Positions 1 to 7,900 of a DNA stretch of 14,461 nucleotides are shown here, in pieces. The notes under the pieces were generated by a model that saw only the letters and a list, made by a program, of their open reading frames with translations, did no database searches and was not told where the DNA came from. This stretch comes from JAMCRD01 sp964633405. Lineage in GTDB: Bacteria > Patescibacteriota > Minisyncoccia > UBA6257 > Colwellbacteraceae. The translations under genes were made by a program, and so were the position numbers. How positions within the stretch are numbered: the first letter of the stretch is position 1; every line of letters begins with the position of its first letter. The DNA is taken from contig CAZWFV010000014.1 of assembly GCA_964633405.1 (NCBI GenBank), positions 1 through 14,461 on the forward strand, written 5' to 3'.

Positions 1-192
1 GAGCTTTACTGTAGTTTGGTATTGATACTAGAGCTTTGATGCGTAGCGTAGTGGCGAGCCTTCGAAGCCATGTTTTCGGATGTGGTGGAGGCGACAATGA
101 AACAGCCATCTTTAAAATTTTAGTGTCTAACCTCGACGGCAAAAACGGCGGGGAACAGTGCCTGATGGGCAGTTTAAATGGGGCGTTTTCCT

Positions 193-1208
193 TAACAGTA
201 GACTAACGCCAATTTTGACACGGATGACCGTGAGAAATTTATAACGTTTGCTCGTAATTGATATACGTTACTGCTTGAAATTATTTCGAGCTCTCAATTA
301 CGCGGGGGACACTTCCGATAAAATCGGAGTGAAAAATCTGGTGTATATGCTGGAACATCCGCGGTATCTTGAAGTACCTTTGTCGAAAGGGTGAAAATCT
401 TCAAGTGGCATCTGGATATTATTCAGATCGGCGGACAATCAGCAGGCAACTTCGGGATTCTCTCGAAGAAGTCCTCAGAGACTATAAGCCGGAGCGACTC
501 TGTAAAGGGTCGTATGATATAGTCCGAACTGCATAGCGATATGCAGGTTGTGTATACAAACACAACAAACCTAAATAATGAGATCAAATAAGATCGAGAG
601 TCTTAAAAAGAACCTAAATCTTAATCGAATCCAGAGATCTATTTTGATAGGAATGCTATTAGGCGACGGACATCTTGAAACGCAAGATTCTGGACGCACT
701 TACCGCCTAAAAGTTGAGCATTCTATAAATCAAAAAGAATATTTGGAGTGGTTGTATGAATATTTTAAAAATCTTGTTCATACGCCTCCTCAAATCAAAA
801 CTAGATCATTAGATGGTAGGAGCCATACAAGTTATTACTTTGCCACCTATTCACTTGGAACTTTCAAGTTCTATGCCAATCAATTTTATATTGGCAAGAA
901 GAAGATTGTCCCAAAAATGATCGGTAAGTTGCTTGACCCTAGAGCTTTAGCGATATGGTTTATGGATGATGGATCTTATAAATCTATACATCACAAAACA
1001 TATATCATTCACGCCCTAGGATATAGCAAGAAAGATCTAGAGTTGATTAAAAACGTACTTCAAAAGAAGTTTGATATTACAGTTGGTCTTCATAAGCAAT
1101 ACAATCATTGGAGAATATATATTTATAGCGATTCTGCAATGAGATTCAGAGAGCTTATTGAGCCACATGTAATACCTTCATTAAAGTACAAATTAGGGGA
1201 ACGCAATG
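193..1208 (+). mobile_element. Group I intron 1 in 23S rRNA, with homing endonuclease gene
   Basis: This 1016-nt insertion interrupts 23S rRNA after the equivalent of about E. coli U2262, near the P-loop. The boundaries come from rRNA continuity: exon 1 ends TTTTCCT and exon 2 resumes CCTAAAATGTAACGG, as in E. coli. The preceding exon base is U and the last intron base is G1208, as expected for group I introns. Core-like elements are an R-type segment CTCAGAGACTATAA (474-487) and an S-type segment GATATAGTCC (516-525), which can pair as P7. Other stems are CGTAATTGA/TCAATTACG (253-261 with 294-302) and GGCGTT/AACGCC (exon 182-187 with 205-210), an outer P1-like pairing. I could not place the splice-site U-G pair with confidence. 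The intron core fills 193-577 and the endonuclease gene fills most of the remainder. Confidence 0.88.
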
Positions 1209-1213
1209 CCTAA
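578..1213 (+). CDS. LAGLIDADG homing endonuclease (I-SceI-like), intron encoded
   Basis: A 211-residue protein with two LAGLIDADG motifs: ILIGMLLGDG at residues 22-31 and ALAIWFMDDG at 123-132. The likely metal-binding acidic residues are Asp30 and Asp131. The order of blocks (LGDGHL, TFKFYANQF, KKKIVPKMI, WFMDDGS, a C-terminal IxPHVIPSLKYKL) follows I-SceI closely, including overall length, so it should act as a monomeric two-motif enzyme. Such enzymes cut the intronless rDNA allele and drive intron copying by repair (family knowledge). It is much richer in A+T than the neighbouring protein genes, a sign of separate ancestry. The last sense codon (GCC, 1208-1210) spans the 3' splice site and the TAA stop (1211-1213) belongs to rRNA exon 2. 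No Shine-Dalgarno site is visible before ATG 578. Confidence 0.95.
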   Translation: MRSNKIESLKKNLNLNRIQRSILIGMLLGDGHLETQDSGRTYRLKVEHSINQKEYLEWLYEYFKNLVHTPPQIKTRSLDGRSHTSYYFATYSLGTFKFYANQFYIGKKKIVPKMIGKLLDPRALAIWFMDDGSYKSIHHKTYIIHALGYSKKDLELIKNVLQKKFDITVGLHKQYNHWRIYIYSDSAMRFRELIEPHVIPSLKYKLGERNA

Positions 1214-1353
1214 AATGTAACGGAGGAGTTTATCAAGGTCGGCTAAGGTCGGATGGAAATCGACTCAGTCGTGTAAACGCAAAAGCCGGCTTAACTGCGA
1301 GACCGACAAGTCAAGCAGATGCGAAAGCAGAAGTTAGCGACCCGACGGCGTAT

Positions 1354-1375
1354 GTTAATTACGTAAGTGATTAAC
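1354..1375 (+). other. Extra hairpin (expansion) in 23S domain V near helix 88
   Basis: Arms GTTAATTAC (1354-1362) and GTGATTAAC (1367-1375) form nine pairs with one G-U wobble, closed by a GTAA loop, a GNRA tetraloop. The surrounding rRNA aligns to E. coli about 2391-2425. There E. coli has only a few nucleotides (about 2401-2405), so this exon is about 27 nt longer. No intron-type splice signal is visible, so it probably stays in the mature rRNA. Confidence 0.7.
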
Positions 1376-1473
1376 TCTTCATAGGAAGGCCGGAGATATC
1401 GGACAAAAGTTACCCTGGGGATAACAGGCTGGTGTGGTCCGAGAGTCCCTATCGACGACCACGCTCGGCACCT

Positions 1474-1768
1474 TAACATATCGGGGTGCTGTGGCAGTGA
1501 TGTCATACCTTTCCTTATTGACCATAAGGAAAAACAAAAATTGGCTTATAACGGTGAACTCCAATGTAATAACAATGAGCCTATTACACTGGACAACCCC
1601 GTGGGAAGTTTGATTACTCTATAATAGTTTGATCATAACCCCGTAGAGACTGAGGTCGTAAGACCGAGAGTTGCCTATTTATAGGTAGCTAATACGCCAA
1701 ACCCTCCTTCAGATATATCTGAAGAGGTGAAGATATAGTCCAAACAATTAGTAATAATTGAGATAATG
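1474..1768 (+). ncRNA. Group I intron 2 in 23S rRNA, no ORF
   Basis: A 295-nt insertion in the peptidyl-transferase centre between the equivalents of E. coli U2500 and C2501. The exon join GGCACCT|CGATGTCGG restores the consensus exactly. The intron shows a good P1: exon GCACCT (1468-1473) pairs with the guide GGGTGC (1484-1489), giving the expected U-G pair at the 5' splice site. The adjacent ATCG (1480-1483) can pair with the 3' exon start CGAT (1769-1772) as P10. The last intron base is G1768. R-like TAGAGACTGA (1644-1653), a GGTC-GTAA-GACC hairpin (1654-1665), a stem CTTCAGAT/ATCTGAAG (1707-1724) and S-like AGATATAGTCC (1731-1741) match the group I plan. It begins TAAC like intron 1. It has no endonuclease gene, so any mobility would depend on a trans-acting enzyme. 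Confidence 0.92.
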
Positions 1769-2211
1769 CGATGTCGGCTCGCCCTAGCGCGGGGGTGGAG
1801 AAGCTCCCAAGCGTTTGGCTGTTCGCCAATTAAAAGGGTACGTGAGCTGGGTTCAAACCGTCGTGAGACAGGTTGGTCTTTATCTGCTGCAGGCGTAGAG
1901 CACTTGAAGGAAGTTGACCCTAGTACGAGAGGACCGGGTTGAACGAACCTCTGGTCTACCGGCTTTGATACCAATTGAATCGCCGGGTAGCTATGTTCGG
2001 GTGGGATAAGCGCTGAAAGCATCTAAGTGCGAAGCCCCGCCTAAGACTAGGTGCAGACCCCTAGAAGATGACTAGGTTGATAGGCTCTAGGTGTAAGACT
2101 CGCAAGGGTTTTAGCCGAGGAGTACTAATAGGTCGAAAAAATTTGGAAACTGGCTATCTTAATGCCCGTTACTGCTTGCTTACAAATTGCGATTTATGTT
2201 AATTTTCCCTT

Positions 2212-2320
2212 TGCCGGTGATTTACCCGTGTGTGTACCACCTCTTCCCATTCCGAACAGAGAAGTGAAAGCGCGCGGGGCCGATGATAGTCCTTATGGGC
2301 GAAAGTAGGCTTTGCCGGCA
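2212..2320 (+). rRNA. rrf: 5S ribosomal RNA
   Basis: The sequence contains the conserved 5S stretches CCACCTCTTCCCATTCCGAA, AGAAGTGAAA and GCGAAAGTAGG. The termini TGCCGG (2212-2217) and CCGGCA (2315-2320) form helix I. At about 109 nt it is somewhat shorter than the 120-nt E. coli 5S. It lies about 66 nt after the 23S end in the same transcript. The spacer 2146-2211 holds no tRNA or other recognisable gene. Confidence 0.95.
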
Positions 2321-2337
2321 TTTTAGTATCCAACGTC

Positions 2338-2358
2338 CCGCTATCAGCGGATTTTTTT
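2338..2358 (+). terminator. Intrinsic terminator of the rRNA operon
   Basis: CCGCT and AGCGG form a 5-bp stem around the loop ATC (2338-2350), followed by ATTTTTTT. It lies 17 nt after the 5S end and before the next gene, as expected for rho-independent termination of an rRNA operon. The stem is short but G+C-rich. Confidence 0.72.
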
Positions 2359-2384
2359 ATGGCTGACAATGCGTTATTCTCTAT

Positions 2385-3104
2385 ATGATGAATAGAACCC
2401 TAAAACAGCTGATATATGGAGCTGCGTATTTAGTGGTCGTATTGTTTATTGCCGTGCTGGTCTATAACACATGGCTTAGTAGACCAACCCCTGTCTCTGT
2501 GAAAGTTCAACAAATCGGCGGCGTCATAGACACCTCCACTCCTCCACTGGTTCTACAGGCCGGACCGGACAAGTCGGTCATCGTTGTGATCGTAAAAGAC
2601 ACCAGCAGTGATTACAGTGTGTCGTTTTCCTACAATACAGCCGTAGATAGCATCCTCGGGAACCAGATTAATGATTTCGCAGGTAAGTCTTATATGTCAC
2701 CGGAGGGCATCCGATATCTGGTGCTTCCTGACATACCATACAATGCCAGCGAGATAGGATTGATCAGAATCGCGACCAGTAACGTAAACTGGGCGCCATC
2801 CGCACAGATGACAAAATATGATATAGCTATCAGTGATGTCAGCACGAGCATAGGCCAGGACGGAGGCAGTGTTAGCGGAAAGATCAGTAACGGCGGATCC
2901 TCAGAGATCGCCGATGTAAACCTATCCTCCCTGGTATTCGATGCCTCGGGAATGATCGTCGGTGCCTCAAGATATGATATTGGCAGCTTGGGAGCGGGCG
3001 CGAAGGAATCATTCGGCATACCCTTCCCGGCCATCGGACCGAGAACGGCCGGCAGCATAGACAAGACAAAGACAGAAGTATTCTATGAAGCTACTGAAAA
3101 TTGA
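2385..3104 (+). CDS. Membrane-anchored protein of unknown function, possible FxLYD-like domain
   Basis: A 239-residue protein. Residues about 9-31 (LIYGAAYLVVVLFIAVLVYN region) form one hydrophobic segment near the N-terminus with no clear cleavage site, so I expect an N-terminal anchor with about 205 residues outside the membrane. The exported part is beta-rich. Near the C-terminus, ISNGGSSEIADVNLSSLVFDASG followed by SLGAGAKESFGIPF resembles the FxLYD pattern seen in bacterial surface proteins; this match is by eye. ATG 2385 is followed directly by a second ATG at 2388, and neither has a Shine-Dalgarno site. Its end overlaps the start of the RodA-like gene by 20 nt, so the two are probably translationally coupled, suggesting an envelope role. 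It is the only gene here ending in TGA. Confidence 0.75.
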   Translation: MMNRTLKQLIYGAAYLVVVLFIAVLVYNTWLSRPTPVSVKVQQIGGVIDTSTPPLVLQAGPDKSVIVVIVKDTSSDYSVSFSYNTAVDSILGNQINDFAGKSYMSPEGIRYLVLPDIPYNASEIGLIRIATSNVNWAPSAQMTKYDIAISDVSTSIGQDGGSVSGKISNGGSSEIADVNLSSLVFDASGMIVGASRYDIGSLGAGAKESFGIPFPAIGPRTAGSIDKTKTEVFYEATEN

Positions 3105-4155
3105 CGTCTGGCTGCTGGGAGCCCTGCTTTTCCTATTGGCGGCCGGATTAACCACTCTGGCTTCGATAGACCACGTCTCGTTCATCAGGCAGATAATTTG
3201 GGTGGTTATGGCGCTGGCGGTAATGTTCGTGCTGCCTTACTTCAATCTACGTGCGATACTGAGCTACCGTTGGGTAATACTTACCATATATTTGGGAACG
3301 CTCTTACTGCTCATACTCACCCTGATCGTCGCACCCAGTATAAGGGGACATCGCAGTTGGATCGTGCTCGGACCGATACTTATCCAGCCCTCCGAGTTCA
3401 TGAAAGCTGCCCTGATTATCCTGCTGTCGAGCTTCTTCGCCATTCGCCACGTCTCCATCGCTCACTTGAGAACGATTGCGGTCTCTTTCCTGTATTTCAT
3501 AGTACCCACCGCTTTCGTGCTACTGCAGAGGGACTTAGGAACGTCACTGGTGCTTTTTGTAATCTGGTTCGGTTATCTGTTGGTTAGTGAGATTCCGTGG
3601 AGATATCTAATAGCGTTCTTCCTGTTGTTTGCGGTCGTAGGTCTAGCGGTATGGCAATTTGGATTGGCCAACTATCAGAAGAATAGAATAATAGGTCTTT
3701 TCAGCCCGTCCTATCAGCCGCTTGGAATAAACTACAACGTGATTCAATCCAAGATCGCAATAGGTTCGGCCGGCTTGTTCGGGCAGGGATTCAGTCAGGG
3801 GACTCAGGTTCAGTTGGGCTTCTTGCCCGCGGACACGACCGATTTCATATTCTCTGCTTTCACCGAGGAGTGGGGGATCTTTGGAGCCGCATTGTTATTG
3901 GCCGCCTTCGTGGTGGTCATTTACAGGATACTTATGATAGGGCTGGGGGCAGACAACAATTTTTCCAAGTTCATATGTCTGGGCACGGCCATACTAATAA
4001 TCACCCATTTGATAGTAAATCTGGGTTCAAACCTGGGGGTTCTGCCCGTCATCGGCATAGACCTGCCCTTCGTCAGTTATGGCGGCTCAAATCTATTGAC
4101 ACTGGCCGTATTGGTCGGTATTATTCAGAATATCGCCAGACGGGCGGCTTTTTAG
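3085..4155 (+). CDS. rodA: RodA/FtsW/SpoVE-family peptidoglycan glycosyltransferase (SEDS), RodA-like
   Basis: A 356-residue, strongly hydrophobic protein with about ten membrane segments. SEDS enzymes polymerise lipid II into glycan strands at the outer membrane face together with a class B penicillin-binding protein (family knowledge). Signature blocks are RGHRSWIVLGPILIQPSEFMK (about residues 87-107), QRDLGTSLV (148-156), LPADTTDFIFSAFTEEWG (247-264) and LPVIGIDLPFVSYGGSNLL (320-338). Asp253 in TDFIF matches the catalytically essential Asp of RodA by position. QPSEFMK and the length favour RodA (elongation) over FtsW (division), but the distinction is not secure by eye. ATG 3085 overlaps the preceding gene and its TAG stop abuts the next ATG, implying one operon. 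No class B PBP gene is in the window. Confidence 0.92.
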   Translation: MKLLKIDVWLLGALLFLLAAGLTTLASIDHVSFIRQIIWVVMALAVMFVLPYFNLRAILSYRWVILTIYLGTLLLLILTLIVAPSIRGHRSWIVLGPILIQPSEFMKAALIILLSSFFAIRHVSIAHLRTIAVSFLYFIVPTAFVLLQRDLGTSLVLFVIWFGYLLVSEIPWRYLIAFFLLFAVVGLAVWQFGLANYQKNRIIGLFSPSYQPLGINYNVIQSKIAIGSAGLFGQGFSQGTQVQLGFLPADTTDFIFSAFTEEWGIFGAALLLAAFVVVIYRILMIGLGADNNFSKFICLGTAILIITHLIVNLGSNLGVLPVIGIDLPFVSYGGSNLLTLAVLVGIIQNIARRAAF

Positions 4156-4893
4156 ATGCGTAGGGAGTCAATTTGGATAGTCATAGCGGCACTCCTCGGC
4201 CTAACGGTTCTTTTTATACTTATCCTGCGCCATCTTCCGGGAGTTGCTCCGTCGGCCAAGGCGACGGTGACTATTCCTCCGGGCTATACGGTTGCGGAGA
4301 TAAACAAGAAACTCAGTGACGTCGGGGTGCTGAACAAGGAATCCCTGCCCGAAGATGTCGAGGGTTATCTTTTCCCCGATACGTACGAATTTTTCGTGCC
4401 TTCGGCAGAGAGCGTAGTTCTTGAAAAATTTTTAAATAACTTCAATTTGAAGGCGGCGCCGCTCTTCCCGGCCGACACCGATATCCGCCAGACGCTGATT
4501 GTAGCTTCGCTCATAGAACGGGAGATAGAACCCGCCGCATCCGGAACGCCGTACATCAAAAGCGACCGGGCCTTGGTCTCGGGGATCATCTGGAAACGCC
4601 TGGCCAAGAATATACCACTTCAAATCGACTCTACTATCTGTTATATAAAACCTGCGCCGTGCCTGCCGCTTACCCAGGCCGACCTGAAGATAGATTCTCC
4701 CTACAACACCTATCTCCATGCCGGGCTTCCCCCAGCCCCGATCGATAATCCCGGAGCCGACGCTATCTACGCAGCGCTGCACCCCGTCACCTCCCCCTAC
4801 TGGTTCTTCCTGACCGACCCGAAGACGGGAAATGCCGTTTTTACTAAGACACTTGACCAACAAAACCAAAATATTGTTAAATATCTGGAATAA
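4156..4893 (+). CDS. mltG: MltG-type endolytic murein transglycosylase (YceG-like), shortened
   Basis: A 245-residue protein. Residues 6-25 are a membrane anchor. A short VTIPPGYTVAEINKKL segment (38-53) is followed directly by DVEGYLFPDTYEFF (67-80). The catalytic block VASLIEREIE (116-125) places the likely active-site Glu at 121. Other conserved parts are LQIDSTICY (155-163), SPYNTYLHAGLPPAPIDNPG (181-200) and HPVTSPYWFFLTD (209-221). MltG cuts nascent glycan strands and sets their length, with the active site outside the membrane (family knowledge). Typical members are about 340 residues with a fuller LysM-like N-terminal region; here about 90 residues are missing between the anchor and the catalytic domain. 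The start codon directly follows the RodA-like stop, linking synthesis and cleavage of glycan strands. Confidence 0.92.
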   Translation: MRRESIWIVIAALLGLTVLFILILRHLPGVAPSAKATVTIPPGYTVAEINKKLSDVGVLNKESLPEDVEGYLFPDTYEFFVPSAESVVLEKFLNNFNLKAAPLFPADTDIRQTLIVASLIEREIEPAASGTPYIKSDRALVSGIIWKRLAKNIPLQIDSTICYIKPAPCLPLTQADLKIDSPYNTYLHAGLPPAPIDNPGADAIYAALHPVTSPYWFFLTDPKTGNAVFTKTLDQQNQNIVKYLE

Positions 4894-4983
4894 AAGGAAA
4901 CCACGCTAAATATAACCCTTTCACCGCCCAAAGGGGGACTTATTTAATGCCTTTTTTAGTTTCAGTGCAAACTTAATATATTG
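4894..4983 (+). other. mltG-rpoB spacer with a CCCTTT/AAAGGG hairpin
   Basis: A 90-nt gap. CCCTTT (4916-4921) can pair with AAAGGG (4930-4935) around an 8-nt loop. A T6 run lies 16 nt further on (4952-4957), too far for a textbook terminator. The region before rpoB is A+T-rich (TTAATATATT at 4973-4982), but no -35/-10 pair at good spacing and no Shine-Dalgarno site is visible. It could be a weak terminator/attenuator or an rpoB leader. Confidence 0.35.
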
Positions 4984-7900
4984 ATGTCACCATCGCGTCT
5001 ACCCGTTAAAAAATTCTCGACCCACCCTGGGAATTTCGTAGATCAGCACAGCCTGGTCGAAATCCAGCTCGAATCTTATCGCTGGTTCCGCGAAAAGGGA
5101 CTGCGCGAGCTTTTCGACGAGATATCTCCCATCCCCGACTATTCAGGGAAGGACATAGAAATCCATTTCGTGGGTTATAACTTCGGCGAACCCAAACACT
5201 CGGAGACCGAATCCGTCTCCAAGGGCATAACCTTCGAGGCCCCGCTGCGGGTCAACGTCAAACTGACCAATAAGGCTCTTAAGATCAACAAGGAGCAGGA
5301 GGTCTATCTGGGCGATTATCCCGTAATGACCGATCGCGGTACGTTCATCATCAACGGCGTGGAGCGGGTCATCATCTCGCAGCTGATCCGCTCTCCCGGA
5401 GTTTATTTCACCTCCGAGATATACCGCGGTCGCAATCTCTTCGGTGCAAAACTCATACCGAACCGGGGCGTCTGGTTGGAATTTGAGACCGACGCCGACG
5501 GAGGCATCGGCGTTAAGATCGACCGTCACCGTAAGGCTCCCGTGACCTGACTGCTCCGCACCTTCGGCCTGAAGGACGAGGACATACTCTCAACGTTCGG
5601 AAAATCGATAGAGCCGACCATTAAGAAAGACCCCTCCAAGACGGTCGAAGAGGCCTATCTCGAACTATATAAAAGGGTACGTCCGGGGGATATCGCCACC
5701 GCCGCCGATGCGGGGAGGCTTATTGACTCTATGTTCCATAAGACCGACCGTTATGACCTGTCGGTGGTGGGCCGCTTCAAGCTTAATCAGCGTCTGAATA
5801 TCAAGAATTCCTCCAGCCGTTTGCTGACGCTCGAAGACCTGGTAAGGATAGTTCAAGAGCTTATGCGCCTTAATTCTGACGAGAACGCTCAGGACGACGA
5901 CATTGACCATCTCGGCAATCGTCGGGTGCGTCCGATGGGCGAGCTTTTGCAGAGCAGGCTCAGGGTAGGTTTTGCCAGACTGCGCCGCAACATCCAGGAC
6001 CGCATGTCTATGGTTGAACCGGACGTTATGACCCCGGCTCAACTGGTCAACCCCCAGACGTTGATCTCCTTTGTCCGTGAGTTCTTCTCCTCTTCGCAGA
6101 TGTCTCAGTTCATGGACCAGGTGAACCCGCTGGCCGAAGTGGAGCACAAGCGCCGCATCACGGTGCTGGGACCGGGCGGACTCTCCCGCGAACGGGCCGG
6201 CATCGAGGTCCGCGATGTCCACGAATCGTATTACGGCCGTATCTGTCCGGTACAGACCCCGGAAGGCCAGAGCATCGGACTAGTCAGCCAACTTTCCAAT
6301 TTCGCCAAACTGGACGAGTACAACTTCCTGGTGACCCCCTACGTTAAGATCAAGGACGGCAAAGTGACCAAAGAGATTATCTGGTTTAACGCCACCGAGG
6401 AACAGAAATATCATATTGCCAGCGCAAATACCGGTCTTGATAAAAGCGGGAACATAATTGACGCAGAAATCGAGTGTCGCTTTGGCGGCAGACCGGCAAT
6501 GTATAAGAAGGAGCAGGTAGAGTTCATGGACGTTGCCCCCGAGCAGGTGATGTCCACGGCGGCAGCCCTGATTCCCTTCCTGGAGCACGACGATGCACAG
6601 CGCGCGCTTATGGCCTCGAACATGCAGAAACAGGCCGTTCCTTGTATCCAGCCGGCCGCTCCGTATGTCGGCACAGGGATGGAGGATTTGGTCGCCCGCG
6701 ACTCGGGCTATCTGATTTTCTCGCCGGATGACGGGGAAGTGACCGAGGCTGACGGTTCCAAGGTGGTTATTAAAACCAAGAACAATAAGACCATCCGTCA
6801 CGACCTGCTCAAGTTCAAGATGTCCAACCAATATACCGCTGTTAACCAGCGCCCGCTGGTCGGCAAGGGAGATAAGATCAAGAAAGGCGATCCGCTGATC
6901 AGCAGCCACAGCATAGACAATAAAGTGCTGGCTCTCGGACAGAATCTGGTCGTGGCCTTCGTGTCCTGGGAAGGGGCTAACTTTGAGGATGCAATTATCC
7001 TGTCTGAGCGCGTGCAGCACGACGACCTCTTCACATCGGTCCACATCGAAAGTTTCTCAGAAGATGTCCGTGATACCAAGTTGGGTCCGGAGATAACGAC
7101 CCCGGACATACCCAATGTTTCCGAGGACAAACTTAGGAATCTGGACGAGAGCGGGATAATCCGCAAGGGAGCCGAGGTCCGCGGAGGGGACATTCTGGTG
7201 GGGAAGATCTCCCCTAAGGGAGAGGGCGAACTGACTCCGGAAGAGAGGTTGGTCCAGGCGATTTTCGGCGAGAAGGCTCGGGACGTCAAGGACAGTTCGC
7301 TGGAGTTGCCTCACGGCAAGTCGGGAAGGGTGGTGGACATAAAAGTATTCAGCCGTGAAAAAGGTGACAAGCTCGAGCCCGGGGTCATCTCCAAAATCCA
7401 GGTGCAGGTAGCCGAGCTGAGGAATATCCGCGCCGGCGACAAGATGGCCGGACGTCACGGGAACAAGGGAGTGGTCTCCCAGATCAGGCCGGTTGAGGAT
7501 ATGCCCTACCTTGAAGACGGAACGCCAGTCGACATAGTTCTTAATCCGTTGGGCATAGCTTCCCGTATGAATCTTGGGCAGATATTTGAAACACACTTGG
7601 GTTGGGCGGCCAAGAAATTGGGCTACCGCGTCGTAAGCCCCATATTCACCGGAGCTAACGAGGATGACATAAAAGAAGCCCTGAAAGAAGCCGGTTATCC
7701 GGAGGACGGTCAGGTGACCCTCTACGACGGACGTACAGGCAAGACCTTCGACCGCAAGGTCACGGTCGGAGTCATATATATGATGAAGCTCAACCACTTG
7801 GTCATCGATAAGTTGCATATGCGCTCGACCGGTCCGTACTCACTCATTACCCAACAGCCCCTCGGCGGCAAGGCCAACCTAGGTGGACAACGCTTCGGGG

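Larger units (their letters stand above)
1..2145 (+). rRNA. rrl: 23S ribosomal RNA, 3' part, split into three exons by two introns
   Basis: The sequence follows E. coli 23S rRNA from about position 2070 (domain V) to the 3' end. Exon 1 is 1-192, exon 2 is 1209-1473 and exon 3 is 1769 to about 2145. Landmarks seen are the P-loop GGGGCG (181-185 area), the peptidyl-transferase segment GGGGATAACAGGCTG (A2451 equivalent near 1424), the CGATGTCGGCTC strand at the start of exon 3, and the sarcin-ricin loop AGTACGAGAGGACCG at 1922-1936. Removing 193-1208 and 1474-1768 restores an uninterrupted match to the bacterial consensus at both joins. The combined exon length (about 834 nt) is close to the E. 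coli equivalent. The 5' part lies outside the window. The 3' end is approximate, placed by similarity to the E. coli end. Confidence 0.97.

Noticed and set aside
1291..2022. Minus-strand open frames across the 23S exons and intron 2
   Set aside because: They lie over conserved rRNA and intron-core sequence and do not encode recognisable proteins.
1769..2145. A third intron in the last 23S exon
   Set aside because: This exon aligns to the E. coli 3' end without any large insertion and is slightly shorter than the E. coli equivalent.
2146..2211. tRNA gene in the 23S-5S spacer
   Set aside because: No cloverleaf arms or T-arm consensus are present, and the spacer is only about 66 nt.
2363..2389. 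Promoter CTGACA...TATGAT before the first protein gene
   Set aside because: The spacer is only 15 nt and the -10 would overlap the start codon, placing the transcript start downstream of ATG.
3198..3587. 129-codon + strand frame inside the rodA gene
   Set aside because: It is an alternative frame of a clearly homologous SEDS protein, has no hydrophobic or domain pattern, and is best explained as a shadow.
4951..4982. Promoter directly before rpoB using TAATAT or TATATT
   Set aside because: The -10-like sequences abut the start codon and no acceptable -35 lies 16-18 nt upstream.
5551..5731. A genuinely split rpoB with a second subunit starting after the TGA
   Set aside because: No ATG, GTG or TTG occurs in frame between 5551 and 5731, and starting at ATG 5731 would drop 60 conserved codons.
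5665..7818. Long minus-strand open frames opposite rpoB (up to 254 codons)
   Set aside because: They lie entirely opposite well-conserved rpoB sequence and show no recognisable protein features; they reflect the codon bias of rpoB.
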